Positions 28,339 through 40,704 are shown, counted from the first letter of the stretch. The stretch: 64,000 bases of DNA from Vreelandella maris (GCF_013371085.1 NZ_JABWCV010000019.1:1-64000), one strand, 5' to 3'. Numbers and translations: made by a program. Notes: generated from the letters alone by a model not told the origin.

Positions 28339-29259
28339 TTACGAGATAGCGACAGTACTTAACAGCCGCTTAGGCGCCACTTCCTGGGTACCTTTCACTA
28401 CACCAAGGCCGATAAACGTCTCAGCGTAATAAAGTCTGGCTACGTCGTCCGCGGCTAATGCGCCAGTTTCGAGAGCAGCGGGCTGGCCATGGGCCAAACG
28501 GGCATGAGCGGTGTCATCGACTGTCAGTAACGGTAAATGATCAACAAGCACATCCACGGGCATTAGCTCAGCTTCCAAGGCGGCTTGGTTGGCTAACGCT
28601 TCCAAGGCCTCTAACGTCCACATCGCGTCGGCTAAAAAGGGTCCTGTTTTGAGCCTTCTTAATTGACTGATGTGCGCGCCACAGCCAAGCGCCTGACCAA
28701 TATCTTCGGCTAACGTGCGGATATAAGTGCCTTTACTGCAGCTCACTTCCAGCTCGAAAGCCGTGCCATCAAATGAAAGCAGGCGCGCATCATACACGCT
28801 TATGCGGCGTGCTGCACGCTCTACGTGTTTACCTTCACGGGCCAACTCGTAGAGTTTTTTGCCCTGATGCTTTAAAGCCGAATACATGGGCGGCACTTGG
28901 TCAATCTCACCGCGAAAGCGGGTGAGCACAGCTTCCACGTCATCGACGTTTAGACTGGGGACTTCATGCTGCTCCATCACCGAGCCTTCCGCATCGCCGG
29001 TATCGGTGATCACCCCCAGTTCTACCCGGGTGCGATACACCTTGTCGGCTTCAAGCAAGTGCGACGAGAACTTAGTGGCTTCCCCAAGGCAAATCGGCAA
29101 TAAGCCGGTTGCCATCGGGTCTAGCGTGCCGGTATGCCCAGCTTTTTGAGCCTGGAACAGCCGACGAACACGCTGCAGCGCATGGTTGCTGGAAACGCCC
29201 TTAGGCTTATCCAGCAGCAGCACGCCATTAACCGGCAAACCACGGCGTTGACGTGCCAC
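28339..29259 (-). CDS. truB: tRNA pseudouridine(55) synthase
   Basis: The enzyme makes pseudouridine in the T-loop of tRNAs. The catalytic Asp47 is in the motif GHTGTLDPMATGLLP. The LLLDKPKGVSSN N-terminus and the PUA-like C-terminal part are present. At 306 residues the length is normal. It overlaps rbfA by one base (TAATG type). Confidence 0.97.
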   Translation of the reverse strand: MARQRRGLPVNGVLLLDKPKGVSSNHALQRVRRLFQAQKAGHTGTLDPMATGLLPICLGEATKFSSHLLEADKVYRTRVELGVITDTGDAEGSVMEQHEVPSLNVDDVEAVLTRFRGEIDQVPPMYSALKHQGKKLYELAREGKHVERAARRISVYDARLLSFDGTAFELEVSCSKGTYIRTLAEDIGQALGCGAHISQLRRLKTGPFLADAMWTLEALEALANQAALEAELMPVDVLVDHLPLLTVDDTAHARLAHGQPAALETGALAADDVARLYYAETFIGLGVVKGTQEVAPKRLLSTVAIS

Positions 29260-29669
29260 TAGCGAGTTTCCTCACTGGCAGCGGCGTCGTCCTCGTCGTC
29301 ATGATGGCGGGCGCGATCAGTCGTCACTGCTTCATCAATCAATGAAGAGAGCTGCTGACCACGCACGACGCTCTCATCAAAATGAAAGCGTAGTTCTGGC
29401 ACATGACGTAGCTTGATGCGCTTAGCAATCTGACTTCTTAGAAAACCAGCAGCACGCTTAAGCACCTGCAGGTTCTCTTTAATACGCTCGGGCTCTTGCT
29501 CACCCAGCAGAGTGACGTAAACGTCGGAGTAGCCAAGATCACGACTAACGGTAACACCGCTGACCGTGACCATGCCTAGACGCGGATCTTTCACTTCACG
29601 CTGGATCAGTACCGCCAGCTCCTTTTGGAGCTGGTCGGCTACCCGGTCGGTACGCTTAAATTCGCGCAT
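29259..29669 (-). CDS. rbfA: 30S ribosome-binding factor A
   Basis: This cold-shock maturation factor binds the 30S subunit near the 16S 5' end. The 136-residue KH-type protein begins MREFKRTDRVADQLQKELA and has the family end block RHVPELRFHFDESV. The tail is acidic (HHDDEDDAAASEE). It lies between infB and truB. Confidence 0.97.
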   Translation of the reverse strand: MREFKRTDRVADQLQKELAVLIQREVKDPRLGMVTVSGVTVSRDLGYSDVYVTLLGEQEPERIKENLQVLKRAAGFLRSQIAKRIKLRHVPELRFHFDESVVRGQQLSSLIDEAVTTDRARHHDDEDDAAASEETR

Positions 29670-29687
29670 TGTTAGCTCCTCGCAGCC

Positions 29688-32267
29688 TTACAGGCTACGC
29701 TCGACCTTCACTTGGTCGAAGACTTCGATCTTATCGCCGACTTGGACATCGTTGTAATTCTTCACGCCGATGCCACACTCCATGCCGTTGCGCACTTCCT
29801 GCACATCGTCTTTGAAGCGGCGCAGCGATTCGAGCTCGCCTTCGTAGATCACCACGTCATCACGCAATACGCGGATCTTCTTATTACGATGGACGTTGCC
29901 TTCGATGACCATACAGCCAGCGATAGCACCAATCTTCGGCGCACGGAAAACATCGCGCACTTCAGCAATACCGACGATCTCTTCTTTCCACTCAGGTGCG
30001 AGCATACCGCTCATCGCCTGCTTGACCTCGTCGATCAATTGGTAAATAACGCTGTAGTAACGCAGATCCAGGCCTTCGCGCTCAACGATCTCACGGGCAG
30101 CGGCATCGGCACGGACGTTAAAGCCGACCACGATGGCTTCTGACGCGAGCGCCAAGTTGGCATCGGTACCGGTGATACCGCCAACACCCGAGGAGACCAC
30201 AGCCACTTCGACTTCGTCAGTGGAGAGCTCTTCCAGGGCGCCTTTGATCGCTTCTAGCGAGCCTTGTACGTCGGCTTTGAGGACGATGTTGACCTTGGCC
30301 ACTTCGTCTTGGCCCATCTGGCTGAACATGTTCTCCAGCTTGGCCTTCTGCTGACGCGCCAGGCGCACTTCGCGGTATTTGCCTTGACGGAAGTTAGCCA
30401 CTTCGCGGGCTTTCTTCTCGTCGGCCACGACCATGAAGTCGTCACCGGCATCCGGCGTGCCGCCCAAGCCTTGAATCTCGACCGGCATGGCCGGGCCAAC
30501 TTCATCGACTTGTTGGGCGAGTTCGTTGGTCAGCGCACGTACGCGGCCGTAGTGCAGGCCAGCCAGGACGATATCGCCCTTTCTCAGCGTGCCGTTTTGA
30601 ACCAACACGGTAGCGACCGGACCACGTCCTTTATCAAGGCGTGATTCAACCACAACACCTTTACCCGGTGCGGAAGGCACAGCTTTTAGCTCAAGTACTT
30701 CGGAGGCCAGCTGGATCGCTTCCAGCAGCTCTTCCATACCTTCACCGGTCTTAGCAGACACGTGAACGAACTGGGTATCACCGCCCCACTCTTCCGAAAT
30801 AACGCCGTGCTGCGAAAGCTCGTTTTTGATGCGATCCAGATCGATGCCCTGCTTATCGATCTTGTTCACCGCCACCACCATGGGTACTTCAGCGGCTTTG
30901 GAGTGCTCAATCGCTTCAATCGTCTGCGGCATCACGCCGTCATCCGCTGCGACAACAAGAATGACCACGTCCGTTGCCTTGGCACCGCGGGCACGCATGG
31001 CGGTAAACGCCGCGTGACCTGGGGTATCCAGGAAGGTAACGCCACCGTGGTTATCTTCCACGTGGTACGCGCCAATGTGCTGAGTGATACCCCCGGCTTC
31101 CCCGGTGGCCACTTTCGCTTTACGGATGTAATCCAGCAGCGAGGTTTTACCGTGGTCGACGTGACCCATTACCGTAACAACGGGTGAACGAGTGATCTCT
31201 TCGCCTTCATAGGAGATGCCTTCGAGCATTTCCGTTTCCAGCGCGTCATCTTTCACCAGCTTCGGCGTGTGGCCCATCTCTTCCACCACGATCGCGGCTG
31301 TATCCTGATCGATGGTTTGGTTGATAGTGACCGCCGCGCCCATGTTAAACATGGCCTTGATGACTTCATTGGCCTTGATCGACATTTTGTCGGCCAATTC
31401 CGCCACGCTGATAGACTCAGGGATCGATACTTCACGCACGATCGGCTGGGTAGGTTTCTGGAAGGCGTGCTTGCCATTGCCAGTCTGGTTGCCACCACGG
31501 CGACCACCACGACGTTGCTCGGCACGTTTTACCTTCTTGCCACCGCCACCGCGTTTGCGCTCTTCGCGCTCACCACGATCTTCATCGTCACGACGACCTT
31601 TGGCCTTTGCTGCCGTTTTCTTCGGCGGCGCGGTACGGCGGTCAGAGCGGCCTTCTTTCGGCGGCGCTGGCGGCATATCGTCGCCCGACGGGGTGTCGTC
31701 GATTTGCAGATTAGGCACGTCGGGAGCAGGCGTTACAGGCGTCTTTTCAGCTTTCGGCTTGGCGTCAGCTGGCTTCTTAGCAGCGGCTTCTTTCTTGCTC
31801 GCTGCTTCTTCAGCCGCTTTAGCTGCCTGGGCCTTCTGCGCAGCTGCTTTTTCTTCAGCTACACGCGCATCATTTACTTTGCGTTCAGCTTCCGCTTCCG
31901 CCATATCGCCAACTAACTGGCGCGGGCCGGTGTAGCTAGGCTCTGGCGCTTTCGGCTTCTCGTCTTCAGCGCTTTTGACGTAAGTCTTTTTCTTACGTAC
32001 CTGCACTTCGATAGTTTTGCCACGCTCGCCGGTATTAATACGGCTACGGGTTTTGCGCGTCAGCGTGATGCGGTTTTTGCCCGCTTCAGCGGTGTCGCTG
32101 CCACCGTGGCTTTTCTTCAAGAAACTCAGCAGCTTTTGCTTATCTTCTTCAGACACAGCATCACTTTCAGAAGCGTGCTCTAAACCTGCTTCTTTCATTT
32201 GCTCTAGTAGGCGGGGCACATCACGGCCCACCTTTCCTGCGAAATCTTTAACTGTCATATCTGACAT
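29688..32267 (-). CDS. infB: Translation initiation factor IF-2
   Basis: This GTPase brings fMet-tRNA to the 30S subunit. The 859-residue protein has an IF2N domain at the start, a long Ala/Lys/Glu-rich low-complexity linker (about 75-270), a second IF2N region, then the G domain ([21 protein letters not shown]) and the C-terminal C1/C2 domains. Alternative internal starts, as in E. coli, are possible but not decided. It follows nusA by 27 bp. Confidence 0.98.
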   Translation of the reverse strand: MSDMTVKDFAGKVGRDVPRLLEQMKEAGLEHASESDAVSEEDKQKLLSFLKKSHGGSDTAEAGKNRITLTRKTRSRINTGERGKTIEVQVRKKKTYVKSAEDEKPKAPEPSYTGPRQLVGDMAEAEAERKVNDARVAEEKAAAQKAQAAKAAEEAASKKEAAAKKPADAKPKAEKTPVTPAPDVPNLQIDDTPSGDDMPPAPPKEGRSDRRTAPPKKTAAKAKGRRDDEDRGEREERKRGGGGKKVKRAEQRRGGRRGGNQTGNGKHAFQKPTQPIVREVSIPESISVAELADKMSIKANEVIKAMFNMGAAVTINQTIDQDTAAIVVEEMGHTPKLVKDDALETEMLEGISYEGEEITRSPVVTVMGHVDHGKTSLLDYIRKAKVATGEAGGITQHIGAYHVEDNHGGVTFLDTPGHAAFTAMRARGAKATDVVILVVAADDGVMPQTIEAIEHSKAAEVPMVVAVNKIDKQGIDLDRIKNELSQHGVISEEWGGDTQFVHVSAKTGEGMEELLEAIQLASEVLELKAVPSAPGKGVVVESRLDKGRGPVATVLVQNGTLRKGDIVLAGLHYGRVRALTNELAQQVDEVGPAMPVEIQGLGGTPDAGDDFMVVADEKKAREVANFRQGKYREVRLARQQKAKLENMFSQMGQDEVAKVNIVLKADVQGSLEAIKGALEELSTDEVEVAVVSSGVGGITGTDANLALASEAIVVGFNVRADAAAREIVEREGLDLRYYSVIYQLIDEVKQAMSGMLAPEWKEEIVGIAEVRDVFRAPKIGAIAGCMVIEGNVHRNKKIRVLRDDVVIYEGELESLRRFKDDVQEVRNGMECGIGVKNYNDVQVGDKIEVFDQVKVERSL

Positions 32268-32294
32268 ATTGACCCTCCTCAGCCCGTGACCTGT

Positions 32295-33809
32295 TTACTG
32301 TGTGTTCGAATCCGATGCGTCATCGACTTCAAACCAGGGCGCACGGGCAGTCATGATCAGTGCCGCTGCGCGCGCTTCGTCCAACTCCTCGATATCGACC
32401 AGATCGTCGACAGACTGCTCGGCGAGATCTTCCATAGTGACAATGCCGCGACTGGCCAAAATGAAGGCCAGGTGGCGCTCCATGCCATCCATCTCCAGCA
32501 GATCAGCTGCTGGTTGGGCACCGTCTAGCGCTTCTTCCGAGGCAATTGCCATCGTCAGCAGCTCGTCTTTCGCACGTGCGCGTAGCTGCTCTACTAAATC
32601 TTCATCGAACTCTTCGATTTCGAGCATCTCTTCCATCGGCACGTAGGCGACTTCTTCCAGGGTAGTGAACCCCTCTTCCACTAACAGGCGAGCGACATCT
32701 TCATCCACTTCAAGGTGCTGGATGAAAGAGTCCACCAGGCTATCAATCTCTTGGTCGCGTTTAGACTCTGCTTCTTCTTCGGTCATGACGTTAATCCGCC
32801 AGCCGGTAAGTTCAGAGGCCAAACGCACGTTCTGGCCGCTACGGCCAATGGCCTGAGCCAGATTATCTTGCGCCACGGCCACGTCCATCGCGTGGGCATC
32901 TTCGTCAACAAGGATAGACCCAACATCGGCGGGCGCCATGGCATTAATTACCAACTGGGCGGGATTGTCGTCCCACAGCACGATATCGACGCGCTCGTTT
33001 TGCAGCTCCGAAGAGACGGCTTGAACGCGCGAACCGCGCATCCCCACACACGCACCCACGGGGTCGATACGGCGATCATTGGTTTTAACCGCAATTTTGG
33101 CGCGCGAACCTGGATCACGAGCAGCGCCCTTAATCTCAATCAACTGCTCAGCGATTTCAGGCACTTCAATTTTGAACAGCTCAATGATCAGCTCGGGACA
33201 TGTCCGCGATAGCTGGAGTTGGGCGCCACGTGCGTCCGGGTCCACTTTGACCAACAGGGCACGCACCCGCTCATTCATGCGGTAACGCTCACCGTGGATC
33301 ATTTCATTGCGGGGTAAAAACGCTTCAGCGTTTTCGCCCAAATCAATGATCAGGCCGTCGCGGGTGGTTTTCTTAACAATGCCGGCAACCAGTTCGCCTT
33401 CACGATCTGCGTATTGGCGTACGACTTCAGCCCGCTCAGCTTCACGTACTTTCTGTACGATAACCTGCTTAGCGGTTTGCGCAGCAATACGACCAAACGA
33501 TGCGTTTTCGATGGTTTTTTCGACCACATCGCCCAATTTTAGCGGCGGATCACGCTGCTCGGCGATGGTCTCTTTAATTTCGTAATCTGGCGTTTCAAAC
33601 TCGTCGTCTTCTACGACAGTCCAAAAGCGGAAGGTTTCGTATTCACCGGTGCGACGGTCAATATGCACGCGCACATTGGCTTCTTCTTTGTCAAAACGCT
33701 TACGTGACGCGCTCGCAAGAGCGGCTTCTACCGCTTCGAAGATGACGTCACGTGGGACGCCCTTCTCATTGGAGATCGCGTCAACGACCATTAAAATTTC
33801 TTTACTCAT
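32295..33809 (-). CDS. nusA: Transcription termination/antitermination factor NusA
   Basis: This RNA polymerase-binding elongation factor of 504 residues has an N-terminal domain (1-125), S1 (about 135-200), two KH domains (through [13 protein letters not shown] and [13 protein letters not shown]) and two C-terminal acidic repeats (about 360-500) that bind the alpha-CTD. It sits between rimP and infB, the standard order. Confidence 0.98.
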   Translation of the reverse strand: MSKEILMVVDAISNEKGVPRDVIFEAVEAALASASRKRFDKEEANVRVHIDRRTGEYETFRFWTVVEDDEFETPDYEIKETIAEQRDPPLKLGDVVEKTIENASFGRIAAQTAKQVIVQKVREAERAEVVRQYADREGELVAGIVKKTTRDGLIIDLGENAEAFLPRNEMIHGERYRMNERVRALLVKVDPDARGAQLQLSRTCPELIIELFKIEVPEIAEQLIEIKGAARDPGSRAKIAVKTNDRRIDPVGACVGMRGSRVQAVSSELQNERVDIVLWDDNPAQLVINAMAPADVGSILVDEDAHAMDVAVAQDNLAQAIGRSGQNVRLASELTGWRINVMTEEEAESKRDQEIDSLVDSFIQHLEVDEDVARLLVEEGFTTLEEVAYVPMEEMLEIEEFDEDLVEQLRARAKDELLTMAIASEEALDGAQPAADLLEMDGMERHLAFILASRGIVTMEDLAEQSVDDLVDIEELDEARAAALIMTARAPWFEVDDASDSNTQ

Positions 33810-33881
33810 GCGTATGCCTCGCCAGAAAACCTATCCTTATGTGCATCACCCCGGCAGCCTGCCGGCAGCGCCGCCACTCGG

Positions 33882-34343
33882 TTAATCGTCGAACTGCGGT
33901 ACAATGTGAGCAGAATCAATACTCTCAATAGGAAAGCAATACTCTTCGCCATCCAGTTGAATGAGTACTTCATCTCCCTCAACACCGACCAGAAGCCCTT
34001 GATACTTGCGCCGCCCGTCAAAGGCAGTGCGCAGCTTGAGCGCGACGTGATGACCTTGAAAGCGGGTAAACTGATCCAGGGAATACAAGGGACGTGCCAT
34101 GCCTGGCGAGGAGACTTCCAACCGATACTCACCGGCAATGGGGTCTTCCACATCCATAACAGCACTGACTTGGCGGCTAATATCTGCGCAGTCTTCCACG
34201 CTAACGCCACTCTCGCGCTCGATGTAGATCACCAGCCGCGAATTTTTGCCCTGGGAAAGATGGTCGATGCCCCATAGTTCAAAGCCCATGGCAGCAACAA
34301 CAGGTTCGATCAGCGCGTGAAGCGCAGCGTGTTTAGTGGCCAC
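33882..34343 (-). CDS. rimP: Ribosome maturation factor RimP
   Basis: This factor is needed for 30S assembly. I place the start at GTG 34343 (153 residues): AGGAGC is 7-8 bp upstream and the protein then begins MATKHAALHALIEP like relatives (E. coli 150). A start at ATG 34454 would add 37 residues without family support. Conserved GFELWGIDHL and SPGMARPLYSLDQF are present. It is the first protein gene of the nusA operon. Confidence 0.95.
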   Translation of the reverse strand: MATKHAALHALIEPVVAAMGFELWGIDHLSQGKNSRLVIYIERESGVSVEDCADISRQVSAVMDVEDPIAGEYRLEVSSPGMARPLYSLDQFTRFQGHHVALKLRTAFDGRRKYQGLLVGVEGDEVLIQLDGEEYCFPIESIDSAHIVPQFDD

Positions 34344-34510
34344 AGACAAAGCTCCTATAGCCGTTGCATCAGGCACCTGGCCAGGAGTTATTAGAAAAGC
34401 TAGGTGGCTGATTGGCGTTACTCGGGAATGTGTCTCCGAAAATCCGGACGACATCCGCTCTTAAGGCGCTCCTGTTTACAAAAGCGCTCGCTATCCAAAA
34501 GCTGCTAACA

Positions 34511-34538
34511 AAAAGCCCCTTCACTGGAAGGGGCTTTT
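34511..34538. terminator. Hairpin between tRNA-fMet and rimP
   Basis: AAAAGCCCCTT, loop CACTGG, AAGGGGCTTTT: an 11-bp perfect stem with T runs on both strands. On the minus strand it follows tRNA-fMet and would end or attenuate transcription before rimP. The remaining 333 bp between rimP and the tRNA shows no gene. Confidence 0.8.
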
Positions 34539-34676
34539 TAAAAGAAACCTTAAGTACTAACTCTTCAGTACTATCTTCAAGTACCGTTTCAGCAACACGC
34601 CCCAGGATTTACCTGAAAAAGCCATTTTCAATCTATAGTAGTAGAGAAAACAACTTTCAAACATGCTACTAGAAAA

Positions 34677-34753
<77 letters not shown>

Positions 34754-34921
34754 TCAATCTAGGTCGACGATAATAGACACTAAAGCTACTTATGTCAACA
34801 ACTACTTGCTTCAAGAACATTTTACTTGAAGCTGTCTTTTCATTTTAGCTGCTAAATGCAACGTTCACACTTTAACAACCAAAAAAGACATTCTGGGAAG
34901 CTGGCGAACCAGCAAAACAGA

Positions 34922-35008
34922 TGGTGCCGAAGGCGGGACTTGAACCCGCACGACCATACGGTCACTACCCCCTCAAGATAGCGTGTCTACCAATTCCACC
35001 ACTTCGGC
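34922..35008 (-). tRNA. tRNA-Leu (GAG)
   Basis: This 87-nt class II tRNA has a long variable arm (GTGACCGTATGGTCGT). The anticodon loop is CTTGAGG with anticodon GAG, and CCA is encoded. It lies just after secG in the same direction, as I recall for Pseudomonas. Confidence 0.96.
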
Positions 35009-35056
35009 ATCAGGGGAGGCTAAAGAAACGTTATCGAACTAAACAACGAGGATTAA

Positions 35057-35416
35057 CTACTCGCTGCTTTCCTCTAGCACTGGCGCGGTATTATCCACGT
35101 CTGCAGGCCTGTCGTCAAGCGTCGGAACACTTTGCTGCTGCTCGATCAAACGCGAGTCTGGAATGCCTGCTTCTGGTGCCTGACCAGCCTGGGTGGCGAA
35201 GTAAGCCAGTGCCATAGAGGTAACGAAGAAACCCGCCGCCAAAATAGCCGTCGTACGTGATAAAAAGTTACCGCTGCCCCGCGAACCAAACACGGTTTGT
35301 GAGGCACCGCCTCCGAAAGCCGCACCGGCTTCGGCACCTTTACCCTGCTGAAGCAGAATGAGTACCACCAGGGCGACCGCAATCACCACATGGATCATAA
35401 GAATTGCAACTTGCAT
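35057..35416 (-). CDS. secG: Protein-export membrane protein SecG
   Basis: This subunit of the SecYEG channel has two hydrophobic helices (about 2-22 and 55-75), with [19 protein letters not shown] between them as in the family and an acidic tail. I chose ATG 35416 (119 residues, AGGA upstream) over 35455, which would run into tpiA. It lies 4 bp after the tpiA stop. Confidence 0.95.
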   Translation of the reverse strand: MQVAILMIHVVIAVALVVLILLQQGKGAEAGAAFGGGASQTVFGSRGSGNFLSRTTAILAAGFFVTSMALAYFATQAGQAPEAGIPDSRLIEQQQSVPTLDDRPADVDNTAPVLEESSE

Positions 35417-35420
35417 GGCG

Positions 35421-36170
35421 TTATCCTGCTGACTGACAAATGGCATAAAAATCATCGATCTTGAGTGAGGCTCCGCCCACTAGACCGCCGTCGATATCTG
35501 GCTGAGCAAGCAGCTCAGCCGCATTACTTGCGTTCATACTGCCGCCGTATAGCAAACGCAGCTTTTCAGCTAACCCCTCATCAAAGCCCGCCTGGTAAGC
35601 ACGAATGCCTGCCATGACTTCCTGAGCTTGTTCAGGAGACGCCGTACGCCCCGTGCCAATTGCCCAAACGGGCTCGTAGGCAATAACCACTTGCTTGCGC
35701 TGATCTGGCTCCAAGCGAGACATTACATGCCCTACTTGGCGCAGCACTACGTCCATCGTGCGACCCGCGTCGCGCTCCTCTAGGGATTCCCCCACACAGA
35801 GAATTGGCGTGATATCCACGCTCAATGCCGCTAGCAGGCGCGCAAATATCTGATCGTCGCTCTCTTGATAAAGCTGACGTCGCTCCGAATGCCCTACCAA
35901 GACGTAAGAGACCGCAAACTCTTTGAGCATACGACCACTCACTTCACCGGTATGGGCACCAGAGTGAATGGGATTCAACGTTTGCGCGCCCAGTGACAGC
36001 CCCGTGCCTTCAAACGCAAGGCGCGCCGCATCCAAATAAGGGAACGGCGGAATGATAACGATATCCACGCCCTTTGGCGACACGGCGGCAGAGAAGGCCT
36101 GGCCGAATTCGTTGATCAACGCCACGGAACCGTTCATTTTCCAGTTACCGGCAATTAAAGGCGTACGCAT
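35421..36170 (-). CDS. tpiA: Triosephosphate isomerase
   Basis: This glycolytic enzyme interconverts DHAP and glyceraldehyde-3-phosphate. The 249-residue barrel has AGNWKMNGS (catalytic Lys), VGHSERR (His) and [11 protein letters not shown] (Glu) with the flexible loop, and GGS phosphate contacts near the end. It lies between glmM and secG. Confidence 0.98.
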   Translation of the reverse strand: MRTPLIAGNWKMNGSVALINEFGQAFSAAVSPKGVDIVIIPPFPYLDAARLAFEGTGLSLGAQTLNPIHSGAHTGEVSGRMLKEFAVSYVLVGHSERRQLYQESDDQIFARLLAALSVDITPILCVGESLEERDAGRTMDVVLRQVGHVMSRLEPDQRKQVVIAYEPVWAIGTGRTASPEQAQEVMAGIRAYQAGFDEGLAEKLRLLYGGSMNASNAAELLAQPDIDGGLVGGASLKIDDFYAICQSAG

Positions 36171-36263
36171 CGACTCTCCTCACTCAAGGTGGAGCGAAAT
36201 GGTATAGGAGCGGCCTTGTCAAGACAACCGCTGTTGCAAGCACAGGTTTGCTTTCCTGGGCCA

Positions 36264-36313
36264 GCTAACTATATCGACCCGCTAGTTAAATCGACCAGCT
36301 AGTTATATCAAAT
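36264..36313. repeat. Three 17-bp tandem repeats between glmM and tpiA
   Basis: GCTAACTATATCGACC (36264), GCTAGTTAAATCGACC (36281) and GCTAGTTATATCAAAT (36298) recur with an exact 17-bp period. They lie in the short gap upstream of tpiA on the minus strand. Role unknown. Confidence 0.7.
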
Positions 36314-36325
36314 AGTGGGGCACGT

Positions 36326-37675
36326 TTATTTAAGCAATGCCTGAACTTGATCAGCCAAGCTTTGCGCCAATTGTTCGACATCCAAATGGGCACGGCCCTC
36401 CACCATCACACGAATCAGTGGTTCAGTACCTGACGGGCGCAACAATACGCGCCCTTCATCACCCAATTCATGCTCTAACGCAGCAACCGCCTGCTGCAGT
36501 GGTGCCGATGCCATCACCTCTTTAGCACTTGTATGGGCGGGCAAGCGCACATTAACCAGCACCTGCGGCACTTTTTCCAGCTCTTTTAGCAGCGCTGGCA
36601 GGCTCTTCTGCTCACGCATCATCAGCGCCAACACCTGCAGCGCCGAGACGATACCATCACCGGTAGTCTGCACATGACCGCACACAATATGACCCGAAGA
36701 CTCACCACCCAATTCCCAACCGTTGGCGGCCATTCGCTCCATGACAAAACGGTCGCCTACCTTTGCACGCTCAAAAGGAATACCCAGCTTATCCAGCGCC
36801 ATGGATAGACCAAAATTAGACATCAATGTGCCCACCACACCACCTTGCAGCAAACCACGCTCATGACGATCACGGGCAATTAAATATAGGATATCGTCGC
36901 CATCCACCTCGCGGCCATCGCCGTCAACTAACATTACGCGATCACCATCACCATCAAAGGCAATCCCCAAGTCAGCGCTTTGCTGAATAACGGCAGCACG
37001 CAATGCGGCGGGATGCGTCGAGCCTACCTGCTGGTTAATATTTAACCCGTCGGGCGCAGCGCCGATGGTGGTGACATAAGCCCCCAGCTCGCGAAACACA
37101 TTAGGCGCGATATGGTAAGTGGCGCCGTGGGCGCAATCCAATACCACTTTAAGACCGTGCAAACTAAGCCGATCAGGCAGGGTTGATTTGCAAAATTCGA
37201 TGTAACGGCCTGCGGCGTCGTCGATACGGGTAGCTTTACCCAACTGAGCGGCTTCTGCCGTGGTCAGTGGCGCTTCAAGCATGGCCTCAATACGATCTTC
37301 CGTTTCATCAGGAAGCTTTTTTCCCTCTGCGGAGAAGAATTTGATGCCATTGTCATCGAAGGGGTTATGCGATGCCGAAATGACAATACCCGCGTCAGCA
37401 CGGAACGTACGCGTTAAGTAGGCGATGCCTGGTGTAGGCATTGGCCCCAGCAGCGACACATCCACACCGGCGGCAGAAAGCCCGGCCTCTAATGCGGATT
37501 CAAACATGTAGCCAGAGATACGCGTATCTTTGCCAATTAACACACGCGTTCGCCCTTTATCACGGCGCAAGACCTGCCCTGCCGCCCAGCCGAGCTTGAG
37601 CATAAAATCAGCTGTAATGGGCGATTTACCCACTGTGCCGCGAATACCATCGGTACCAAAATAGCGCCTTGTCAT
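36326..37675 (-). CDS. glmM: Phosphoglucosamine mutase
   Basis: The enzyme converts glucosamine-6-phosphate to the 1-phosphate for UDP-GlcNAc. The 449-residue protein has the phosphoserine loop [12 protein letters not shown] with Ser102, metal-binding DGDGDR, the sugar-binding GGESSGH, and phosphate-binding [12 protein letters not shown] at the end. It overlaps folP by 4 bp (ATGA) and is co-translated with it. Confidence 0.98.
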   Translation of the reverse strand: MTRRYFGTDGIRGTVGKSPITADFMLKLGWAAGQVLRRDKGRTRVLIGKDTRISGYMFESALEAGLSAAGVDVSLLGPMPTPGIAYLTRTFRADAGIVISASHNPFDDNGIKFFSAEGKKLPDETEDRIEAMLEAPLTTAEAAQLGKATRIDDAAGRYIEFCKSTLPDRLSLHGLKVVLDCAHGATYHIAPNVFRELGAYVTTIGAAPDGLNINQQVGSTHPAALRAAVIQQSADLGIAFDGDGDRVMLVDGDGREVDGDDILYLIARDRHERGLLQGGVVGTLMSNFGLSMALDKLGIPFERAKVGDRFVMERMAANGWELGGESSGHIVCGHVQTTGDGIVSALQVLALMMREQKSLPALLKELEKVPQVLVNVRLPAHTSAKEVMASAPLQQAVAALEHELGDEGRVLLRPSGTEPLIRVMVEGRAHLDVEQLAQSLADQVQALLK

Positions 37676-38586
37676 GCGTCAGACTCCTTGTTAAGCGGCG
37701 GCTCACAGCCCTCTTGTAGTACCGCCCACGCCATATTGACTGCATCTACCGTTGCAGCGACATCATGTACACGCAGAATATTCGCCCCACGCTCTACCGC
37801 CATGGACGCCAGTGCCAAACCACCGGAAAGACGCTCCTCTACCGGGCGGCCTAACACTTTGCCAATCATACTCTTGCGCGACATACCTACCAGCAATGGA
37901 AGCTCCAACGATTGCAGAGTCTCCATATATTTGAGTAAGCGTAGATTGTGTTCGACGGTTTTGCCGAAGCCAAAACCAGGATCAATTAAAAGCCGATTAC
38001 GGCGCAGCCCGGCCGCCTCACACTCGGCCACACGGCGGGCCAAATAGTCAGCCACCTCTTCCTCAATGGGGCGCGAATAAGCAGGTGCCTGCTGCATATC
38101 TTGCGGCTCGCCCTGGCGATGCATCAAGCAAACGGGCAAGCCACTGCCCACCGCGGCCAACAGTGCCCCTTCGCGCTCTAATGCGCGCACGTCGTTAAGC
38201 ATCCCTGCGCCCAACTCACTCGCCTCGCGGATAACAGCGGGACAACTGGTATCCACCGATACCAGCGCATCCAGTTCGCGCACCAGGATTTCCACCACGG
38301 GGGCAACCCGGTCAAGCTCTTCCTGGGGGCTGACAGGCGTAGCGCCAGGACGAGTCGACTCGCCGCCCACATCAATGATTGCCGCCCCTTCCGCCAACAT
38401 TCGCTCGGCATGGCGCAATGCATCATCTAGCGCGACGTGCTGACCGCCATCAGAAAAAGAGTCGGGTGTGACATTAAGGATGCCCATAACGCGGGGAAAG
38501 GAGAGATCCAGCAGGTGGCGCCCACAACGCAGCTGGAAAGCATTTTCCGCTGCTTGCGTAGAGGACGTATCCATAAGTGATTTCAT
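37672..38586 (-). CDS. folP: Dihydropteroate synthase
   Basis: This sulfonamide-target enzyme of folate synthesis joins pABA to the pterin pyrophosphate. Key motifs are [15 protein letters not shown] and [12 protein letters not shown], with the end block [15 protein letters not shown] 38586 gives 304 residues; the ATG 12 bp inside is also possible. Its partner folK lies elsewhere in this window (20011). Confidence 0.96.
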   Translation of the reverse strand: MKSLMDTSSTQAAENAFQLRCGRHLLDLSFPRVMGILNVTPDSFSDGGQHVALDDALRHAERMLAEGAAIIDVGGESTRPGATPVSPQEELDRVAPVVEILVRELDALVSVDTSCPAVIREASELGAGMLNDVRALEREGALLAAVGSGLPVCLMHRQGEPQDMQQAPAYSRPIEEEVADYLARRVAECEAAGLRRNRLLIDPGFGFGKTVEHNLRLLKYMETLQSLELPLLVGMSRKSMIGKVLGRPVEERLSGGLALASMAVERGANILRVHDVAATVDAVNMAWAVLQEGCEPPLNKESDA

Positions 38587-38640
38587 GCTGCAGCCTGATC
38601 AATAAAAGAAACTTTGCAGAGTTATATGTACAGCATAACA

Positions 38641-38666
38641 AAAAAGACGCCCCTTGACGGGGCGCC
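38641..38666 (-). terminator. Terminator of ftsH
   Basis: On the minus strand, GGCGCCCC, loop GTCAA, GGGGCGTC, then TTTTT. It separates ftsH from folP. Confidence 0.88.
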
Positions 38667-38700
38667 TTCGGCTTATACGCAGGGTTAACTATCTAATCAC

Positions 38701-40704
38701 CTAGGGACCCGCCGGGCCGCCGAGAGGATCTGAAGGCCGACGGCGCGGCTCGTCATCATCCTCTTCGCCGTCGCCAGAAGCGTTGGTAGACGTATCATCA
38801 TCGGCTTCTTGCGCTTTTGGCTTATCACCGCCGCCAACAGGCGTACCGCCGCCGGATGAATCACCGTCGTCCCAACCTTCCGGTGGGCGAGGGGTGCGAC
38901 CTTCCATGATGTCTTTCAACTGCGTGGCATCAATCGTCTCATACTTCATCAACGCTTCGGCCATGGCATCGAGCTTATCGCGATTATCCGTCAGGATTTG
39001 GCGCGCCTGCTCATAACAATCGTCGATGATTTTGCGGACTTCTTTATCAAGGCGCGTGGTGGTATCACCCGACTTCATCTTACTGCCGCCCTGGCCTGGG
39101 CCGCCGAGGAACTGATGCGACTCGTCCTCATCGTACATGATCGGACCCATCTCGTCCGACAACCCCCACTTCGCCACCATGTTGTGAGCAAGCTCAGTGG
39201 CGCGTTTGATATCGTTGGAGGCGCCGGTAGTGACCCCGTTCGGCCCCAACGTCATCTCTTCAGCAATACGACCACCAAACAGCGAGCAGATCTGCCCCAG
39301 AATTTGCTGACGCGACAGGCTGTAGCGATCCTCTTCCGGCAGGAACATCGTCACGCCGAGGGCACGCCCACGGGGGATAATGGTTACCTTGTAGACCGGA
39401 TCATGAGAAGGCACAACCAAACCGATAATGGCGTGACCTGATTCATGATAAGCGGTGTTGAGCTTCTCTTTATCGGTCATGACCATCGACTTGCGCTCAG
39501 CGCCCATCATGATCTTGTCTTTAGCCAGCTCCAACTCCTCCATGCTGACCAAGCGCTTATTGCGGCGCGCGGCAAACAAGGCAGCTTCGTTGACCAGGTT
39601 GGCCAAATCCGCGCCAGAGAAGCCAGGCGTACCACGGGCAATCAGCTGCGGTTTTACGTCATCACCCAGCGGCACTTTACGTAGGTGAACGCCAAGAATG
39701 TGCTCGCGACCACGAATATCCGGCAAGCCAACAGTAACCTGACGGTCAAAGCGGCCTGGACGCATAAGCGCAGGATCAAGCACGTCCGGACGGTTAGTCG
39801 CAGCGATAACGATGACGCCTTCGTTAGCCTCAAAGCCATCCATCTCGACCAGCAGCTGGTTCAACGTCTGTTCGCGCTCGTCGTTACCGCCACCCATGCC
39901 AGCACCGCGAGAGCGGCCCACGGCGTCAATCTCATCGATAAAGATGATGCAGGGCGCCTGCTTCTTAGCCTGTTCGAACATGTCACGCACACGTGATGCG
40001 CCGACACCGACAAACATTTCAACGAAGTCAGAGCCCGAGATAGAGAAGAACGGCACTTTCGCTTCGCCAGCAATGGATTTTGCCAGCAGCGTTTTACCGG
40101 TACCCGGAGGCCCTACCATTAACACACCACGGGGAATCGTACCGCCCAAACGCTGGAACTTGGTGGGGTCACGCAGGAAGTCGACTAACTCTTCGACTTC
40201 TTCTTTGGCTTCATCACAGCCAGCCACGTCGGCAAAGGTCGTTTTGATCTGATCTTGAGAGAGCAGCTTGGCCTTCGATTTACCAAAGCTCATCGGGCCG
40301 CCTTTACCACCGCCGGCGCCACCCTGCATTTGGCGCATAAAGAACATAAAGATGCCCAAAATCAGCAGAATCGGGAAGCTGGCAATAAGTAGCCGCGTCC
40401 AGATACTTTGCTGCTCTGGCTCTTTACCCACGACCGTCACATTATTGCTCAACAGGTCGTCCATCAGCTTCGGATCTTCTGCCGATGGGCGGATCGTCTG
40501 AAACTGAGAGCCATCCGTGCGCTCACCACTGATGGTGTAACCATCAATTGTGACGCTACGTACCTGCTGATTTTGCACCTGCTGCACAAACTGAGAATAG
40601 TTGGTGTTTTGCGGTGCGCTTTCGGTGCTGAAATTATTGAACACTGTCAGTAGGACGGCCGCGATGACCAACCACAGAATCAGGTTCTTCGCCATATCAT
40701 TCAA
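38701..40704 (-). CDS. ftsH: ATP-dependent zinc metalloprotease FtsH
   Basis: This inner-membrane AAA+ protease has two helices (about 5-22 and 105-125), an ATPase domain with [13 protein letters not shown] and the SRH region, and the zinc motif HESGH. The 667-residue C-terminus is acidic and Gly-rich ([14 protein letters not shown]). It lies between rlmE and folP, as in many proteobacteria. I found no convincing sigma-32 site in the upstream gap. Confidence 0.98.
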   Translation of the reverse strand: MNDMAKNLILWLVIAAVLLTVFNNFSTESAPQNTNYSQFVQQVQNQQVRSVTIDGYTISGERTDGSQFQTIRPSAEDPKLMDDLLSNNVTVVGKEPEQQSIWTRLLIASFPILLILGIFMFFMRQMQGGAGGGKGGPMSFGKSKAKLLSQDQIKTTFADVAGCDEAKEEVEELVDFLRDPTKFQRLGGTIPRGVLMVGPPGTGKTLLAKSIAGEAKVPFFSISGSDFVEMFVGVGASRVRDMFEQAKKQAPCIIFIDEIDAVGRSRGAGMGGGNDEREQTLNQLLVEMDGFEANEGVIVIAATNRPDVLDPALMRPGRFDRQVTVGLPDIRGREHILGVHLRKVPLGDDVKPQLIARGTPGFSGADLANLVNEAALFAARRNKRLVSMEELELAKDKIMMGAERKSMVMTDKEKLNTAYHESGHAIIGLVVPSHDPVYKVTIIPRGRALGVTMFLPEEDRYSLSRQQILGQICSLFGGRIAEEMTLGPNGVTTGASNDIKRATELAHNMVAKWGLSDEMGPIMYDEDESHQFLGGPGQGGSKMKSGDTTTRLDKEVRKIIDDCYEQARQILTDNRDKLDAMAEALMKYETIDATQLKDIMEGRTPRPPEGWDDGDSSGGGTPVGGGDKPKAQEADDDTSTNASGDGEEDDDEPRRRPSDPLGGPAGP

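Noticed and set aside
31269-31935. Two long overlapping frames opposite the IF-2 linker
   Set aside because: They mirror the Ala/Lys/Glu-rich low-complexity segment of infB and are not genes.
34412-34672. 86-codon frame between rimP and tRNA-fMet
   Set aside because: It runs through a terminator hairpin and has no family features.
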